DNA from: Phytobacter diazotrophicus
GTDB lineage: Bacteria; Pseudomonadota; Gammaproteobacteria; Enterobacterales; Enterobacteriaceae
DNA: 64,000 bases
NCBI GenBank assembly: GCA_004346725.1
Contig: SMDE01000006.1
Coordinates: 124,001-188,000, forward strand
Reading direction: 5' to 3'
The notes beneath the pieces were generated by a model. That model saw nothing but the letters and a program-made list of their open reading frames with translations. It did not search any database and was not told where the DNA came from. The position numbers and the translations under genes were made by a program. Shown one piece after another: positions 32,823 through 44,247 of this stretch (position 1 is the stretch's first letter; every line of letters begins with the position of its first letter).

Positions 32823-33851
32823 TTATACGATCAATTGTTCACTGCGCTCACGCAGTACATCGCGGTAATAACGTTCGGCGACATCCGGGTGCGAACGTAA
32901 ACGCCCTTTCAGGTAGTTCCAGCCGACATCGCGTAAAAGCGGGTTTTGTGGATCGCTTTCCGGCCCTTGCGCCTCACGCGCCAGCGCTTCCGGCAGGGCG
33001 TAAACGGGAACCACGGCGTCCAGTTGTGCGCCGAGGAAAAAGGCAATCGACAGGCGATCTTGTCCGGCGGGCGGCGATACCACACGGTGGACCGTGGCGC
33101 GTAAATAGCCATTGGTCGCCAGCTCCAGCAGCTCACCGATATTGACCACAAAACTACCCGGCAGCGGTACGGCATCGATCCAGTGATCGGGGGAGACTTC
33201 TACCTGCAATCCTTTTTGCTCGTCCTGGAGCAGGAAACTCAGAAACCCGGAATCTTTGTGTGCGCCGACACCCTGATTACTCTGGGTGTTATCCTGACCG
33301 GGATAGCGAATCAGCTTGATATGTTCATTGGGTTTGTCGCCATACAGTGCGTCGAAGGCATTAGCAGGCAGGCGTAGCGCTTCGGCAAAGGCACGCAGCA
33401 GCACAATGGCCATCTCGGTCATCGACTTTTGCCAGTCGAGCAGCGTGGTTTTCAGCTCTGGTTGCTCCGCTGGCCACAGGTTCGGCCCCTGCAAGCGCCG
33501 CCAGCGCGGGTCGCTGTCGCTCAACAGCAGTTCCGGGCGTTCCGCGCCGATATCGAACTGTTCTCGCCAGTCTGGTTTACCACGGGTGATTTCCGATGCC
33601 GCGCGGTTGTAGCCGCGAAAATGGGGGGAGTGAATCATCGCCACCTGCTGTTTTTGCTCATCGCTGAGGGCAAAAAAGCGGCGGGCTTCGTGTTGAACGG
33701 CGCGCTGCAGCTCGTCATTCACACCGTGATTAATAAGATAAAAAAAGCCGATGTCGCGTGCGCTGGTGCGCAGCTGATCGAGAAAGGCTTCACGTTCAGC
33801 GGGGTTGAAGTAGCGGGCCAGATCGAGGATGGGTAATGTTGTCGCGTTCAT
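32823..33851 (-). CDS. 2-oxoglutarate/Fe(II) dioxygenase, isopenicillin N synthase-like
   Basis: 342 residues. The N-terminal DIOX_N-type segment (DIGFFYLINHGV) is followed by the double-stranded beta-helix with the iron triad: His and Asp in GAHKDSGFLSFL and His in ATVHRVVSP, plus the 2OG-binding Arg-x-Ser in DRLSIAFF. It is first gene of the operon with the MetNIQ-type transporter, which suggests it oxidises the imported compound, possibly an amino acid or organosulfur compound. The substrate is unknown. Confidence 0.88.
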   Translation of the reverse strand: MNATTLPILDLARYFNPAEREAFLDQLRTSARDIGFFYLINHGVNDELQRAVQHEARRFFALSDEQKQQVAMIHSPHFRGYNRAASEITRGKPDWREQFDIGAERPELLLSDSDPRWRRLQGPNLWPAEQPELKTTLLDWQKSMTEMAIVLLRAFAEALRLPANAFDALYGDKPNEHIKLIRYPGQDNTQSNQGVGAHKDSGFLSFLLQDEQKGLQVEVSPDHWIDAVPLPGSFVVNIGELLELATNGYLRATVHRVVSPPAGQDRLSIAFFLGAQLDAVVPVYALPEALAREAQGPESDPQNPLLRDVGWNYLKGRLRSHPDVAERYYRDVLRERSEQLIV

Positions 33852-33956
33852 TGTGTTCTCCGAATAGTCGTTCGCAGGTGATCATTTTTAGAGTCCGGGG
33901 TTGGGCACAACAGCAGCGCATCATGATGCTTTCCTCACAAGTGATTTAGGTTCAGC

Positions 33957-33970
33957 TTGCCTTAAGGCAA
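33957..33970. promoter_or_regulatory. 14-bp palindrome upstream of the oxygenase operon
   Basis: TTGCCTTAAGGCAA is a perfect palindrome about 106 bp upstream of the oxygenase start, in the intergenic region shared with rpmE2. It is a candidate operator; the regulator is unknown. Confidence 0.4.
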
Positions 33971-34083
33971 AAAAATCAACCAATAACATTCTTTTCTAAT
34001 TTATGACCGTGCAGGGTTCGTTGCTTTTGCGAAAAATGCATTTAGCGCAGGAGTTGCTTAGGGAAAAGAATTTCGCTAGACTT

Positions 34084-34100
34084 TTGTTATGTTATAACAA
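34084..34100. promoter_or_regulatory. Zur box upstream of rpmE2-rpmJ2
   Basis: TTGTTATGTTATAACAA resembles the enterobacterial Zur site (core TGTTATANTATAACA) and lies 16 bp upstream of the L31B start, as expected for zinc-repressed paralogues. Confidence 0.7.
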
Positions 34101-34116
34101 TACATGCGAGAGCAAA

Positions 34117-34377
34117 ATGAAACCTGATATCCATCCGCACTACCGCACGGTGGTGTTTCATGACACCAGCGCGAACGAATATTTTAAAGTCGGTTCGACG
34201 ATCAAAACCGATCGCGAGATTGAACTGGAAGGGGTGACATACCCTTACGTGACTATTGACGTCTCTTCTGTTTCCCATCCGTATTACACCGGTAAACAGA
34301 AAGTAGTGGGTAATGAGGGAAGCGCGGCGCGTTTCCAGCAGCGCTATGGGCGTTTTATTGGCACAAAAAGAGGCTAA
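34117..34377 (+). CDS. rpmE2: Ribosomal protein L31 type B, zinc-independent
   Basis: 86 residues. [27 protein letters not shown] and RFQQRYGR are typical of YkgM. The zinc-binding Cys residues of RpmE are absent. It replaces L31 on ribosomes under zinc starvation, releasing zinc. ATG 34117 was chosen because it starts the family sequence; the upstream extension runs through the Zur box. It forms an operon with rpmJ2, 3 bp downstream. Confidence 0.95.
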   Translation: MKPDIHPHYRTVVFHDTSANEYFKVGSTIKTDREIELEGVTYPYVTIDVSSVSHPYYTGKQKVVGNEGSAARFQQRYGRFIGTKRG

Positions 34378-34380
34378 CGC

Positions 34381-34521
34381 ATGCAGGTACTGAACTCGTT
34401 ACGCAGTGCGAAACAACGCCACCCTGACTGCCAGATAGTCAAGCGCAAGGGGCGTTTGTATGTGATTTGCAAATCCAATCCGCGTTTTAAAGCTGTGCAG
34501 GGAAGAAAGAAAAAGCGTTAA
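34381..34521 (+). CDS. rpmJ2: Ribosomal protein L36 type B
   Basis: 46 residues, [20 protein letters not shown] and [20 protein letters not shown], matching YkgO, which lacks the full set of zinc ligands of RpmJ. It directly follows rpmE2, the standard zinc-starvation pair. Its stop overlaps the 3' end of the convergent GNAT gene by 4 bp. Confidence 0.94.
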   Translation: MQVLNSLRSAKQRHPDCQIVKRKGRLYVICKSNPRFKAVQGRKKKR

Positions 34522-35219
34522 TCGCGCAGGCTCTCAAGGGATTGCAACTGTTTGCCGTCGGCAGTGAAATTTCCGGCGGCAAGCCACTGTCGAAACGCCT
34601 TATCCAGGCGTGGCCATTCGCTATCAATAACAGAAAACCAGTCGGTATCCCGATTGTGTCCTTTCTGAACCAGCGCCTGGCGAAATCGCCCTTCATACTG
34701 AAAGCCCAACCGAAGTGCGGCACGACGGGACGGTTCGTTCAGGCTATTACATTTCCATTCGTAGCGGCGGTACCCCAGCGTCTCCAGGGCATATCGCATC
34801 AGTAGCCACTGCGCTTCCGTAGAGGCGCGGGTGCGCATAAGCAGAGGAGAGAAATGCACACTGCCCACCTCAATAACGCCATTGGCGGCGTCAATACGCA
34901 TGAGCGAAAGTGTACCGACAGGCGACTGCGTGCGGTTATCGATAACCGTGAAATGAATAGGGTCCTTTAATTCACAGACGCTTGTTACCCATGCGGTGAA
35001 GGCGTCGGGATCGGTTTCCGGTTCACGCAGCAGCCAGGTCCAGCTTCGGTCATCTCCGGCCAGACGATGGGCGGCAAACAGTGCCGGCGCGTGTTCGACT
35101 CTCAGCGGCTCCAGGCGGCAGTACTGGCCTTCAAGCGTCACGCGTTCAGGAAAAGGGCGGGGCTGCCAGTCGGGAAGGGCATCGCCCACGGGTTGTCCGT
35201 ATTGATTCAGTTGGCTCAT
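34518..35219 (-). CDS. GNAT N-acetyltransferase
   Basis: 233 residues. It begins [18 protein letters not shown] and has the RimJ/RimL-like features [26 protein letters not shown], and [20 protein letters not shown] near the acetyl-CoA site. Substrate unknown. It is divergent from the MocR regulator, which often controls an adjacent divergent gene. Confidence 0.88.
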   Translation of the reverse strand: MSQLNQYGQPVGDALPDWQPRPFPERVTLEGQYCRLEPLRVEHAPALFAAHRLAGDDRSWTWLLREPETDPDAFTAWVTSVCELKDPIHFTVIDNRTQSPVGTLSLMRIDAANGVIEVGSVHFSPLLMRTRASTEAQWLLMRYALETLGYRRYEWKCNSLNEPSRRAALRLGFQYEGRFRQALVQKGHNRDTDWFSVIDSEWPRLDKAFRQWLAAGNFTADGKQLQSLESLRD

Positions 35220-35318
35220 AGTGGCTCCTCTTTGCGATTCACCTAGCGTAGAATTTCACTGGTTCCATAAGAAGTGCCATCAAACTATATTTTCATGGGT
35301 CCACTAAGGAGCGGCGCG

Positions 35319-36764
35319 ATGAATATTCCCGATGACGCTTTACAGGCACTGCTGCGCCCGGCGCTGGCTGAACGTGCCGGATTAACGCGGCAGCGGGCGC
35401 TATATATGGCACTGCGGGATGCTATCCGTGGTGGAACGTTAAAAGCGCATTCGCTGCTACCGGGCTCACGCGTGCTGGCAAAAACACTCGCCGTTTCCCG
35501 AAATACGGTAAACGCCGCGCTCGAACAACTCGCTATCGAGGGCTTCGTTCAGCGTGAACGGCAGGGAACACGGGTATTGATGTTGGCCAGTGCGCCTGTT
35601 GTACGTAACACGCCTGTGATATCCCTCGCACAACGGGTCCGGACCCTGCCGCAAGGGGTGAGGCGAAATTCCCCCGCACTTGCTTTCACCCCCGGTCTAC
35701 CGGCGGTGAACTATTTCCCCACGGCAATCTGGCGAAGGCTGAGTGAGCGCGTCTGGCGTGACGAGGGCAGTGCGCTGCTGGGTTATGGCGAGTCTGGCGG
35801 AGAGCGGCGACTGCGCGCGGCTATCGCCCGACATCTCGCGCTGGCCAGAGGCATTCATTGTGACGTCGAGCAGATTGTAATTACCGAAGGCGCCCAGGAT
35901 GCGCTGATGTTATGTGTTCATCTTCTCTGCGATCCGGGAAACAGTGCCTGGGTAGAAGAGCCGGGCTATAACGGCGCGAAAAGCGCTTTTCTGGCAGCCG
36001 GGTTGCAAGTGAAAGGGATCCCGGTGGATGAAGAAGGAATGACGCTGGTGGAGACGATAACGCCGCCGCGCATTATCTATACTTCGCCGTCACATCAATA
36101 TCCGCTGGGCTATGTGATGAGTGCTGCCCGTCGTTTGCAGTTGCTGGAGGCGGCCGCGCGGACCGGAAGTTGGATCATCGAAGATGACTATGACAGTGAG
36201 TTTCGCTATCACGGCGATCCGGTACCTGCCATGCTGGGAATGATCCCCAATCCACCTGTGGTCTACCTGGGAACATTCAGCAAGACACTGTTTCCATCGT
36301 TACGTATTGGTTTTATGGTGATGCCGCCTGCGTTGGCGAACGCGGCGGCACCGGTTATCAATAGTCTGTTGCGCGGTGGGCATCGTAGCGAGCAACTGGC
36401 TCTGGCGCATTTTATTGAGGATGGTCACTACGCGCGCCATCTGGCGGCGATGCGCCGATTGTACCGTAAACGACAGGCACAATTGCGTGAGGCATTACAG
36501 AACGGTCTTGATCTGGAACATCGGGTGTTGGGAGGCGAGGGCGGGCTCCATTTGACGCTTTCAGTACCGGGAATGAATGACCTGAATGTTGTGCGTGAGG
36601 CGCGCAGGTTTGGCCTTGCGCCTCATGCATTAAGCCGTTTTTATTTACAGCCATCACCGGCATCAAGTGGGCTGGTTCTCGGCTACGGTAATACCTCTGC
36701 CAGCCTGTTTCCCGGCGGTGTTCGTACGCTGGCGCGGCTGATTACGCAGTCTCGGGGCGGGTAA
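35319..36764 (+). CDS. MocR/PdxR-family regulator with aminotransferase domain
   Basis: 481 residues. The N-terminal GntR winged helix ([41 protein letters not shown]) is joined to a fold-type I aminotransferase domain with PLP-binding Lys in [15 protein letters not shown], and [11 protein letters not shown] upstream. Family members sense PLP or PLP-linked ligands. AAGGAG at 35305-35311 fixes ATG 35319. Divergent from the GNAT gene; its last 23 bp overlap the 3' end of ylaC. Confidence 0.9.
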   Translation: MNIPDDALQALLRPALAERAGLTRQRALYMALRDAIRGGTLKAHSLLPGSRVLAKTLAVSRNTVNAALEQLAIEGFVQRERQGTRVLMLASAPVVRNTPVISLAQRVRTLPQGVRRNSPALAFTPGLPAVNYFPTAIWRRLSERVWRDEGSALLGYGESGGERRLRAAIARHLALARGIHCDVEQIVITEGAQDALMLCVHLLCDPGNSAWVEEPGYNGAKSAFLAAGLQVKGIPVDEEGMTLVETITPPRIIYTSPSHQYPLGYVMSAARRLQLLEAAARTGSWIIEDDYDSEFRYHGDPVPAMLGMIPNPPVVYLGTFSKTLFPSLRIGFMVMPPALANAAAPVINSLLRGGHRSEQLALAHFIEDGHYARHLAAMRRLYRKRQAQLREALQNGLDLEHRVLGGEGGLHLTLSVPGMNDLNVVREARRFGLAPHALSRFYLQPSPASSGLVLGYGNTSASLFPGGVRTLARLITQSRGG

Positions 36765-37209
36765 GGGTAAAGACGTCGTAGAAAGAGAGTTCCCCCTTGC
36801 GGGATAACATCTGCTGGAGCTGTGTTTTACGCGTAGTATCGACCGCAGGCGAAGTAAGGATGGCGCTGATAAGCTCTTGCGGCACATAACGCGTGTTGTA
36901 CCATTCGCCGTTATAACAGACGCGAAAATCGAGCACATCGATATCTTCGTAGCGATAGCGCGGGTAGACATCAAAGAAAAAGAAGCCATTCAATAAGACG
37001 AATAGCACCACCAGCAGCCACACGGAGTCCACCAGTGTTTCTGATTGCAACATAACGGCAAGCGTGGCCAGCCAGGCTATATACATGCCGACAAACAGGC
37101 CCGGATGTTTGCGAATAAAGCTGATGCTAAAGCGCGGACGGTTGTCTCGCTTTTCGCGCTGGTTAATGTCGTCGATTGTTTCGCTGAGCAGCCGCTGGAT
37201 CTCTGTCAT
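36742..37209 (-). CDS. ylaC: Inner membrane protein YlaC
   Basis: 155 residues with two membrane segments in the middle ([16 protein letters not shown] and [17 protein letters not shown]) and hydrophilic ends. It matches E. coli YlaC, whose function is not established. It overlaps the convergent MocR gene by 23 bp. Confidence 0.92.
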   Translation of the reverse strand: MTEIQRLLSETIDDINQREKRDNRPRFSISFIRKHPGLFVGMYIAWLATLAVMLQSETLVDSVWLLVVLFVLLNGFFFFDVYPRYRYEDIDVLDFRVCYNGEWYNTRYVPQELISAILTSPAVDTTRKTQLQQMLSRKGELSFYDVFTLTRPETA

Positions 37210-37308
37210 CTCACGCCTTCGTCTTTGGGGATATACCGATTAGAGCGTATTTTAGGTTGCCATTTTGTGTGAAAAAAGTAACAGTTTATCGACAAAAAAA
37301 GATAACAG

Positions 37309-37875
37309 TTAAATTGCTTCACCCGGAATGGCTTTAATAACTCGGGCGGGGTTGCCACCGACCACCATATTCGGCGGAACGTCTTTTACCACCACCGCAC
37401 CGGAGGCGATAACCGCATTATCGCCAATGGTCACGCCTGGATTGATTACCGCACGTCCACCAATCCAGACGTTATTGCCAATGCGAACCGGTTTGCCGTA
37501 TTCGAGACCGCTGTTGCGCGCATTGGCCTCCAGCGGATGTGTTGCCGTATAGATATGTACACCTGGCGCTAACATACAATTGTCGCCAATATGGATGGGG
37601 CAGACATCCAACATGACACAATCAAAATTGGCGTAAAAATCCTTACCCAGGAAAATATTGTAGCCATAATCACAGCGAAAGTTTGGTTCGATATAAACAC
37701 CTGAACTTTGGCCGAGTAATGCAGCAAGAATCGCACTGCGTTCCGCTTTTTCGTCAGGGGCCGAATGGTTATAACGATGAAGCAGCGCTCTGGCATGCAT
37801 GCGGTCAGCTCGCAGCGTATCGTCCGCAGGTCGATACGGTAAGCCGGAAATCATTTTAACTTTTTCTTCGCTCAT
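37309..37875 (-). CDS. maa: Maltose O-acetyltransferase
   Basis: 188 residues against 183 in E. coli. The N-terminal Mac domain ([20 protein letters not shown]) is followed by the left-handed beta-helix of hexapeptide repeats ([20 protein letters not shown] with the catalytic His; [20 protein letters not shown]). It transfers acetyl from acetyl-CoA to maltose and glucose. Confidence 0.94.
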   Translation of the reverse strand: MSEEKVKMISGLPYRPADDTLRADRMHARALLHRYNHSAPDEKAERSAILAALLGQSSGVYIEPNFRCDYGYNIFLGKDFYANFDCVMLDVCPIHIGDNCMLAPGVHIYTATHPLEANARNSGLEYGKPVRIGNNVWIGGRAVINPGVTIGDNAVIASGAVVVKDVPPNMVVGGNPARVIKAIPGEAI

Positions 37876-37943
37876 GAAGATAACGTGCGCCTGCTAATGC
37901 CGCTGGATAAAAAATTAAAACCGTAAATAAACGTCGGGAAGAC

Positions 37944-38162
37944 TTAGCGTACGAATTTCCACACAGAAGGAGGGATTTTGTCATACAGTTTATTCATGGT
38001 TAGCTCAGCCAGACGATGATCGGCTGCTGAATAAAACACCGTCAGTTCATGGTCAGGCAGTTCGTATTTATTTTTTTCAATAACGCGTTCGAGCGTGTCA
38101 ATTGTCTGACAACGTCGTAATCGCATCAAATAATCAATTTTGGTTAATGGCTTATCAGACAT
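37944..38162 (-). CDS. hha: Hemolysin expression modulator Hha
   Basis: 72 residues, [20 protein letters not shown] and so on, nearly identical to E. coli Hha. It binds H-NS/StpA and modulates silencing of horizontally acquired AT-rich genes. It may therefore help silence the AT-rich element in this same window. It follows tomB, 26 bp away, in one operon. Confidence 0.97.
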   Translation of the reverse strand: MSDKPLTKIDYLMRLRRCQTIDTLERVIEKNKYELPDHELTVFYSAADHRLAELTMNKLYDKIPPSVWKFVR

Positions 38163-38188
38163 GATTTTACCTTTACTGGTTGAAATAT

Positions 38189-38563
38189 TTAACAGGAGTG
38201 ACTAACAGGGTTAGCCTTGCTCACATTGACGAAACAGCGGAACAATCGGTTTCCCGATTTACGCCATTTCTGCAAGTCTTGTGTGTTGATACCGTAGCTA
38301 CTGAACAGCATAAACGTATCATCAAGGTATTCGTCTATCTGCTCAATCAGTTTATTATCTTCATTATACTTAATTTTATAATTAAGTGCGAAGGTTGCTA
38401 TATGTTCAATCAACTCATTTAACTGCAAATTGATTGCCGAAGTAGGATCGTTAACCCATCCATGATGGCTTTCTTCAAGATTCAGGAGACAATCATGGTA
38501 CAACGTTTCGCAGAGAAATTTAAGCTGCGCGATATCATGCCTTTTTGGCGAGTATTCGTCCAT
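38189..38563 (-). CDS. tomB: Hha antidote/biofilm modulator TomB
   Basis: 124 residues, the E. coli TomB (YbaJ) length. It is acidic and Cys-containing ([12 protein letters not shown]). It antagonises Hha toxicity by Cys oxidation-linked binding. It is the first gene of the tomB-hha operon. Confidence 0.95.
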   Translation of the reverse strand: MDEYSPKRHDIAQLKFLCETLYHDCLLNLEESHHGWVNDPTSAINLQLNELIEHIATFALNYKIKYNEDNKLIEQIDEYLDDTFMLFSSYGINTQDLQKWRKSGNRLFRCFVNVSKANPVSHSC

Positions 38564-39045
38564 AACACATCCCCTTCTGAGTCGCTTTTTTTACTCACTG
38601 AACACTGCTCCGGGGTGGAAACGTCTGATCTGACCAGCAGCATATGCTGCTTTTCCTCATTGATTTAACTATAAGCCAGTCTTAAAAAGATTTCATTGCG
38701 CTATTACGAAAAATTACAATTATCGCGTTTTGCTCTCCGAAAATGGAGGGATCGCGCAGTTTATTATCATGTTTTATGTGAGAATTTCCGACATCGAAAT
38801 CAAAACTTTCCTTACTCTTCATTAGGTTAGTCAATGGTGCTGGATATTTAAGGTTATTTAAATATTCCAGAATCACTAATTACCAGGAATATTCTTACTT
38901 AAACTGATTGTACCAGATAATTAAGAATTTTACCTAAGGATATAAGGTGTTCTCCTAATGGAGTATTAATTCTGTACGCTATTACGACTGCACAAAATAA
39001 ACGAAGAGACAATACGTACTTTTAATGATCAGAACAGCGAATAAG
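38564..39045. other. Gene-free region upstream of tomB
   Basis: About 480 bp, AT-rich, separating tomB from the acrB terminator. It must hold the tomB-hha promoter. A 64-codon frame at 38682-38876 (minus) has no recognisable features and is not counted as a gene. Confidence 0.5.
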
Positions 39046-39074
39046 AAAAAGGCCGCTTTCGCGGCCTTTTTCAT
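39046..39074 (-). terminator. acrAB terminator
   Basis: Stem AAAAAGGCCGC (39046-39056) with GCGGCCTTTTT (39061-39071), loop TTTC. It lies directly after acrB and has T-runs on both strands. Confidence 0.9.
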
Positions 39075-39083
39075 TCATGACTA

Positions 39084-42000
39084 TCAGTGTTGCTCAACCT
39101 TATGGCTGTGCTCAACATCGTCACTTCTGCGGCTAAAGCGGCGGCGCACCACCACAAAGAACACAGGAACGAAGAATATTGCCAGTACCGTCGCGGTAAT
39201 CATACCGCCCATTACACCGGTACCTACGGCGTTCTGCGCACCGGAGCCTGCACCCGTACTGATAACCAGCGGCAGAACCCCAAGGATAAACGCCAGCGAG
39301 GTCATCAGGATTGGACGCAGACGCATACGTACCGCTTCCAGGGTCGCTTCAATAAGCCCTTTGCCCTCTTTATCCATCAGATCTTTGGCGAATTCGACGA
39401 TAAGTATCGCGTTCTTCGCCGACAAGCCAATGGTTGTCAGCAGGCCCACCTGGAAGTAAACGTCGTTAGTCAGACCGCGTAAGGTCGCGGCCAGCAGCGC
39501 ACCAACAACCCCGAGCGGAACTACCAGCATAACGGAGAACGGAATTGACCAGCTCTCGTACAGGGCCGCCAGACACAGGAACACCACGATCAAGGAAATG
39601 GCGTACAGCGCAGGCGCCTGGTTACCTGACAAGCGTTCCTGATAAGACATACCTGTCCAGTCATAGCCAATACCCGTCGGCAGTTTACCGGCCAGTTGTT
39701 CCATCATCGCCATTGCTTCACCGGTACTTTTACCCGGAGCAGCCTGGCCGAGGATTTCCATGGATGGCAAACCGTTATAGCGTTCCAGACGCGGAGAGCC
39801 GTACTCCCAGTGCGACGTCGCAAAGGCAGAGAAAGGCACCATCGAGCCGCTTGCCCCACGGACATACCAGTTACCGATATCGCTCGGCAGCATACGGTAT
39901 TTCGCGTCAGACATAACGTACACTTTCTTCACGCGACCACGGTCGATGAAGTCGTTGACGTAGCTGCCGCCCCATGCCGCGCCAAGCGTGGTATTGATGT
40001 CACTTAAGGAGACACCCAACGCCTGTGCTTTTTCCTGGTCGATATTGATTTTGAACTGCGGCGTATCTTCCAGGCCGTTCGGACGCACACCCACCAGCAG
40101 ATCCGGATGCTGTGCAATCTCACCGAACAACTGGTTACGCGCCTGCATCAGCTTGTCATGCCCCAGGTTCGCCTGGTCAATCAATTGGAAGTCAAAGCCG
40201 GTCGCCGTACCCAGTTCAACGATCGCTGGCAGGTTAAAGGCGAAGACCATCGCATCTTTAATTTGCGAGAAGTGCGCACTTGCACGACCTGCAATCGCCG
40301 GTACTTTGTTCTTCTCACCCGGACGTTCATCCCAGCCTTTCAGCGACACGAACGCCAGACCGGTGTTCTGACCACGCCCGGAGAAGCCGAAGCCGTTAAC
40401 GGTAAACACAGAGTTCACGTTATCTTTTTCGTTTTCCAGGTAGTATTTCGACACTTCATCCAGCACTTTCTGCGTACGCTCTTGCGTCGCGCCCGCCGGA
40501 AGCTGCGCCATAGTCAGGAACACACCCTGGTCTTCATCTGGCAGGAACGAACTTGGCAGACGAACGAACAGGATGGCCATGCCAACCACGATAAGAACAT
40601 AGAGCAGCAGGTAACGCCCCGTACTGCGCAGAATGTTACCTACGCTGTCGGTATAGTGGTGCGTGCTCTTATCAAATACGCGGTTAAACCAGCCAAAGAA
40701 ACCTTTCTTGCCTTCACCGTGATCGCCTTTGGCAATCGGTTTTAGCATGGTCGCACAGAGCGCTGGCGTCAGGATTAACGCTACCAGCACAGAGAGCGCC
40801 ATTGCTGAAACAATGGTGATAGAGAACTGACGGTAAATCGCACCGGTAGAACCACCGAAGAAGGCCATCGGGATAAATACCGCCGACAGAACCATCGCGA
40901 TACCGACCAGCGCGCCCTGAATCTGGCCCATGGACTTACGCGTGGCTTCTTTTGGCGGCAAGCCCTCTTCGGACATGACACGTTCAACGTTCTCTACGAC
41001 GACGATGGCGTCATCCACCAGCAAGCCTATCGCCAGCACCATACCAAACATGGTGAGGGTGTTTATCGAGTAACCAAATGCTGACAGTATGGCGAAGGTA
41101 CCCAACAGGACGACTGGCACCGCGATGGTTGGAATCAGCGTTGCGCGGAAGTTCTGCAGGAACAGGTACATAACCAGGAATACCAGTACGATCGCTTCAA
41201 CCAGCGTTTTCACCACTTCGTTAATCGAGATCTTAACGAATGGGGTGGTATCGTACGGATAAACCACTTTCAGCCCGTGCGGGAAGAACGGCTCCAGTTT
41301 GGCGATAGTGGCGCGCACCGCGTTTGCGGTATCCAGCGCGTTCGCGCCGGTTGCCAGCTTAATACCAAGACCGGATGCGGGTTGACCGTTGTAGCGGGCG
41401 ATAACGTCGTAGTTTTCGCCGCCCAGCTCAATTCTTGCCACGTCACGCAGACGAACCTGCGAACCATCCTGGTTAACTTTCAGCAGGATCTTACCGAACT
41501 CTTCCGTGGAGGTCAGACGTGTCTGCGCGATGATAGAGGCGTTCAACTGCTGGCCTTTCACCGGCGGCGTCCCACCTAACTGACCTGCTGCGACCTGGGC
41601 GTTCTGCGCTTTAATAGCCGTAATGACATCAACAGGAGTCAACTGGAAGTTATTCAGTTTGTTCGGGTCCATCCAGATACGCATTGCATATTGCGCACCG
41701 AACAGTTGTACGTCACCCACACCTTTGGTACGGCTGACCGGGTCTTTCACGGTGGCGCCCACGTAGTCGGCAATATCTTCCTGCGTCATGGAACCATCGG
41801 TACTGATCATACCGAGAACCATCAGGAAGCTACTGGACGACTTCTCAACGCTCACACCCTGCTGCTGAACTTCCTGCGGCAGTAATGGCATTGCCAGTTG
41901 CAGTTTGTTCTGCACCTGTACCTGGGCGATATCCGCGTCGGTACCAGAGTCAAAGGTGATGGTGATCTGTACCGTACCAGAGGAGTCACTGGTGGAGGAC

Positions 42001-42233
42001 ATATACAGCAGGCCATCGATACCGTTCATGTTCTGTTCGATAACCTGCGTAACGGTATCCTGCACCGTTTTTGCATCAGCACCTGGGTAGGACGCACTGA
42101 TCTGAATTGCCGGTGGCGCAATCGTTGGATATTGCGCGACAGGCAGCTTCAGGATCGCCAGTCCCCCCGCAAGCATGATGATTATGGCGATCACCCAGGC
42201 AAATATGGGGCGATCAATAAAGAAATTTGGCAT
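39084..42233 (-). CDS. acrB: RND multidrug efflux pump AcrB
   Basis: 1049 residues, the E. coli length. Inner-membrane trimer; twelve membrane segments. Proton-relay text [20 protein letters not shown] (Asp pair) and [18 protein letters not shown] (Lys) is intact. The periplasmic porter domain is full length. It exports drugs, bile salts and detergents with AcrA and TolC. It is 22 bp downstream of acrA. Confidence 0.98.
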   Translation of the reverse strand: MPNFFIDRPIFAWVIAIIIMLAGGLAILKLPVAQYPTIAPPAIQISASYPGADAKTVQDTVTQVIEQNMNGIDGLLYMSSTSDSSGTVQITITFDSGTDADIAQVQVQNKLQLAMPLLPQEVQQQGVSVEKSSSSFLMVLGMISTDGSMTQEDIADYVGATVKDPVSRTKGVGDVQLFGAQYAMRIWMDPNKLNNFQLTPVDVITAIKAQNAQVAAGQLGGTPPVKGQQLNASIIAQTRLTSTEEFGKILLKVNQDGSQVRLRDVARIELGGENYDVIARYNGQPASGLGIKLATGANALDTANAVRATIAKLEPFFPHGLKVVYPYDTTPFVKISINEVVKTLVEAIVLVFLVMYLFLQNFRATLIPTIAVPVVLLGTFAILSAFGYSINTLTMFGMVLAIGLLVDDAIVVVENVERVMSEEGLPPKEATRKSMGQIQGALVGIAMVLSAVFIPMAFFGGSTGAIYRQFSITIVSAMALSVLVALILTPALCATMLKPIAKGDHGEGKKGFFGWFNRVFDKSTHHYTDSVGNILRSTGRYLLLYVLIVVGMAILFVRLPSSFLPDEDQGVFLTMAQLPAGATQERTQKVLDEVSKYYLENEKDNVNSVFTVNGFGFSGRGQNTGLAFVSLKGWDERPGEKNKVPAIAGRASAHFSQIKDAMVFAFNLPAIVELGTATGFDFQLIDQANLGHDKLMQARNQLFGEIAQHPDLLVGVRPNGLEDTPQFKINIDQEKAQALGVSLSDINTTLGAAWGGSYVNDFIDRGRVKKVYVMSDAKYRMLPSDIGNWYVRGASGSMVPFSAFATSHWEYGSPRLERYNGLPSMEILGQAAPGKSTGEAMAMMEQLAGKLPTGIGYDWTGMSYQERLSGNQAPALYAISLIVVFLCLAALYESWSIPFSVMLVVPLGVVGALLAATLRGLTNDVYFQVGLLTTIGLSAKNAILIVEFAKDLMDKEGKGLIEATLEAVRMRLRPILMTSLAFILGVLPLVISTGAGSGAQNAVGTGVMGGMITATVLAIFFVPVFFVVVRRRFSRRSDDVEHSHKVEQH

Positions 42234-42255
42234 GTCTTAACGGCTCCTGTTTAAG

Positions 42256-43452
42256 TTAAGACTTAGACGGCTGTGACTGCGCGCCGGCCTGGGCTTGCTC
42301 TTTATTCTCAGCGGTCACTTCCTGTGCTTTTACCTGCGCACCGGGTCTTACTTTTTGAAGGCCTGTCACAATCACGCGATCGCCTGCTTTCAGGCCATCT
42401 GTCACCAGCCATTTATCGCCAATGGCCTGAGTCGCGGTGAGTTTACGGATTTCGACTTTATCGCCTTCACCTACGACCATCGCGGTAGCATCACCACGCG
42501 GGGTACGGGTCACACCCTGCTGTGGAACCAGCAGTGCATTAGGATTAGTGCCTTCTTCGAGTTTCGCGCGTACGAACAGACCTGGCAGCAGCGTCATATC
42601 CGGATTCGGGAAAATGGCGCGCAGGGTAATAGAACCGGTAGTTTGATCAACAGTGACGTCAGAAAACTCCAGTGTACCGCTCTGCGGGTATTTCGTGCCG
42701 TCGTTGGTCACCAGCTCGACTTTCGCTTTACCGTTTTCCTGTTTCAGCGTGCCGTTCGCCAGTTCCTGTTTCAGCCGCAGGTAGTCATTGCTCGACTGTG
42801 TAACATCAACGTAGATCGGGTCGAGTTGCTGAACGGTTGCCAGCGCGGTTGTCTGCCCGGTCTGCACCAGCGCACCTTCGGTCACGGACGATTTACCAAT
42901 ACGGCCGCTGATCGGAGAGGTGACTTTGGTGTAAGCAAGGTTGATACGCGCGGTTTCAACCGCGGCTTTTGCCGCAACGACAGCCGCATCGGCCTGCTGT
43001 GCGTCAGCCTGAGCGGTATCATAATCTTGTTGGCTGATGTACTTGGTACCCAACAATTTCTGATAACGGGCAGCGGTCATGCGTGCGATATTTGCCGCAG
43101 CCTGCGCTTTTGCCAGATCGCCTTTCGCGCTTTCATAAGAAGCCTGATAAGTGGCCGGATCAATCTGATAAAGCGAGACACCCGCTTCTACATCACTACC
43201 TTCTGTGAAGTTGCGCTTTAAAATAATGCCACTGACCTGAGGACGGACTTCCGCAACGCGAAACGCGCTGGTTCTACCTGGAAGTTCGGTTGTGATCTGC
43301 AGAGGTTCTGTTTTTAGCGTGACGACGCCGACTTCTGGCGCCTGACCCGCAGCACCCTGCTGAGCGGGTTTTTCATCACATCCTGTAAGCGCTAAGCTGC
43401 CTGAAAGCATCAGAACGACCGCCAGAGGCGTTAACCCTCTGTTTTTGTTCAT
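42256..43452 (-). CDS. acrA: Efflux periplasmic adaptor AcrA
   Basis: 398 residues. Lipoprotein: MNKNRGLTPLAVVLMLSGSL ... LTGC lipobox at Cys25. Membrane-proximal, barrel, lipoyl and coiled-coil hairpin regions follow E. coli AcrA. ATG 43452 matches the E. coli start; the longer frame to 43488 lacks similarity. It joins AcrB to TolC. Confidence 0.97.
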   Translation of the reverse strand: MNKNRGLTPLAVVLMLSGSLALTGCDEKPAQQGAAGQAPEVGVVTLKTEPLQITTELPGRTSAFRVAEVRPQVSGIILKRNFTEGSDVEAGVSLYQIDPATYQASYESAKGDLAKAQAAANIARMTAARYQKLLGTKYISQQDYDTAQADAQQADAAVVAAKAAVETARINLAYTKVTSPISGRIGKSSVTEGALVQTGQTTALATVQQLDPIYVDVTQSSNDYLRLKQELANGTLKQENGKAKVELVTNDGTKYPQSGTLEFSDVTVDQTTGSITLRAIFPNPDMTLLPGLFVRAKLEEGTNPNALLVPQQGVTRTPRGDATAMVVGEGDKVEIRKLTATQAIGDKWLVTDGLKAGDRVIVTGLQKVRPGAQVKAQEVTAENKEQAQAGAQSQPSKS

Positions 43453-43541
43453 ATGTAAACCTCGAGTGTCCGATTTCAAATTGATCAATGGATCAAATGT
43501 CCCAAACCCATTGCTGCGTTTATATTATCGTCATGCTATGG

Positions 43542-43565
43542 TACAAACATTCATAAATGTATGTA
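43542..43565. promoter_or_regulatory. AcrR operator in the acrR-acrA intergenic region
   Basis: A 24-bp imperfect palindrome with halves TACAAACATTCA and TAAATGTATGTA aligns with the E. coli AcrR site, differing in a few positions of one half. It overlaps the region where the divergent promoters are expected. Confidence 0.85.
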
Positions 43566-43593
43566 AATCTGACTCCTGTCAATTCACCAACAT

Positions 43594-44247
43594 ATGGCAC
43601 GAAAAACCAAACAGCAGGCACAAGAGACACGCCAGCACATCCTTGATGTGGCCTTGCGTTTGTTCTCCCGGCAGGGCGTATCAGCGACCTCACTGGCAGA
43701 TATTGCACAGGCAGCGGGGGTAACCCGTGGTGCGATTTACTGGCACTTCAAAAATAAGTCGGATTTATTCAGTGAAATCTGGGCGCTGTCAGAATCCAGC
43801 ATCAGCGATCTCGAAACTGAGTATCGGGCAAAATTCCCTGACGATCCACTGTCAGTTTTAAGGGAAATTTTGGTCTATATCCTTGAAGCAACCGTAGTCG
43901 AAGAGCGTCGCCGACTCATGATGGAAATCATTTTTCACAAGTGTGAGTTTGTTGGCGAAATGACGGTCTTGCAAGAGGCGCAGCGTAATTTGTGCCTGGA
44001 GAGTTACGACCGCATCGAGCATACACTTAATGAGTGCATTAAAGCCAAATTGCTTCCTGAGAGCTTACTCACCCGCCGGACGGCAGTACTGATGCGTGCC
44101 TATATTTCCGGTGTGATGGAGAATTGGCTTTTCTCGCCCCAATCTTTTGATTTAAAGAAAGAAGCCCGAGACTATGTCGCGATATTACTGGAGATGTGCC
44201 AGTTTTGTCCAACGCTGCATAATAAAGCGTCAGGCCTTTCAGCCTGA
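43594..44247 (+). CDS. acrR: TetR-family repressor AcrR
   Basis: 217 residues against 215 in E. coli. The helix-turn-helix ([20 protein letters not shown]) and the ligand domain match AcrR. It represses acrAB and itself and is released by drug ligands. The C-terminal few residues differ from E. coli. Confidence 0.97.
   Translation: MARKTKQQAQETRQHILDVALRLFSRQGVSATSLADIAQAAGVTRGAIYWHFKNKSDLFSEIWALSESSISDLETEYRAKFPDDPLSVLREILVYILEATVVEERRRLMMEIIFHKCEFVGEMTVLQEAQRNLCLESYDRIEHTLNECIKAKLLPESLLTRRTAVLMRAYISGVMENWLFSPQSFDLKKEARDYVAILLEMCQFCPTLHNKASGLSA

Noticed and set aside
38682-38876. 64-codon minus-strand frame upstream of tomB
   Set aside because: AT-rich, no family, and located where the tomB-hha promoter is expected.
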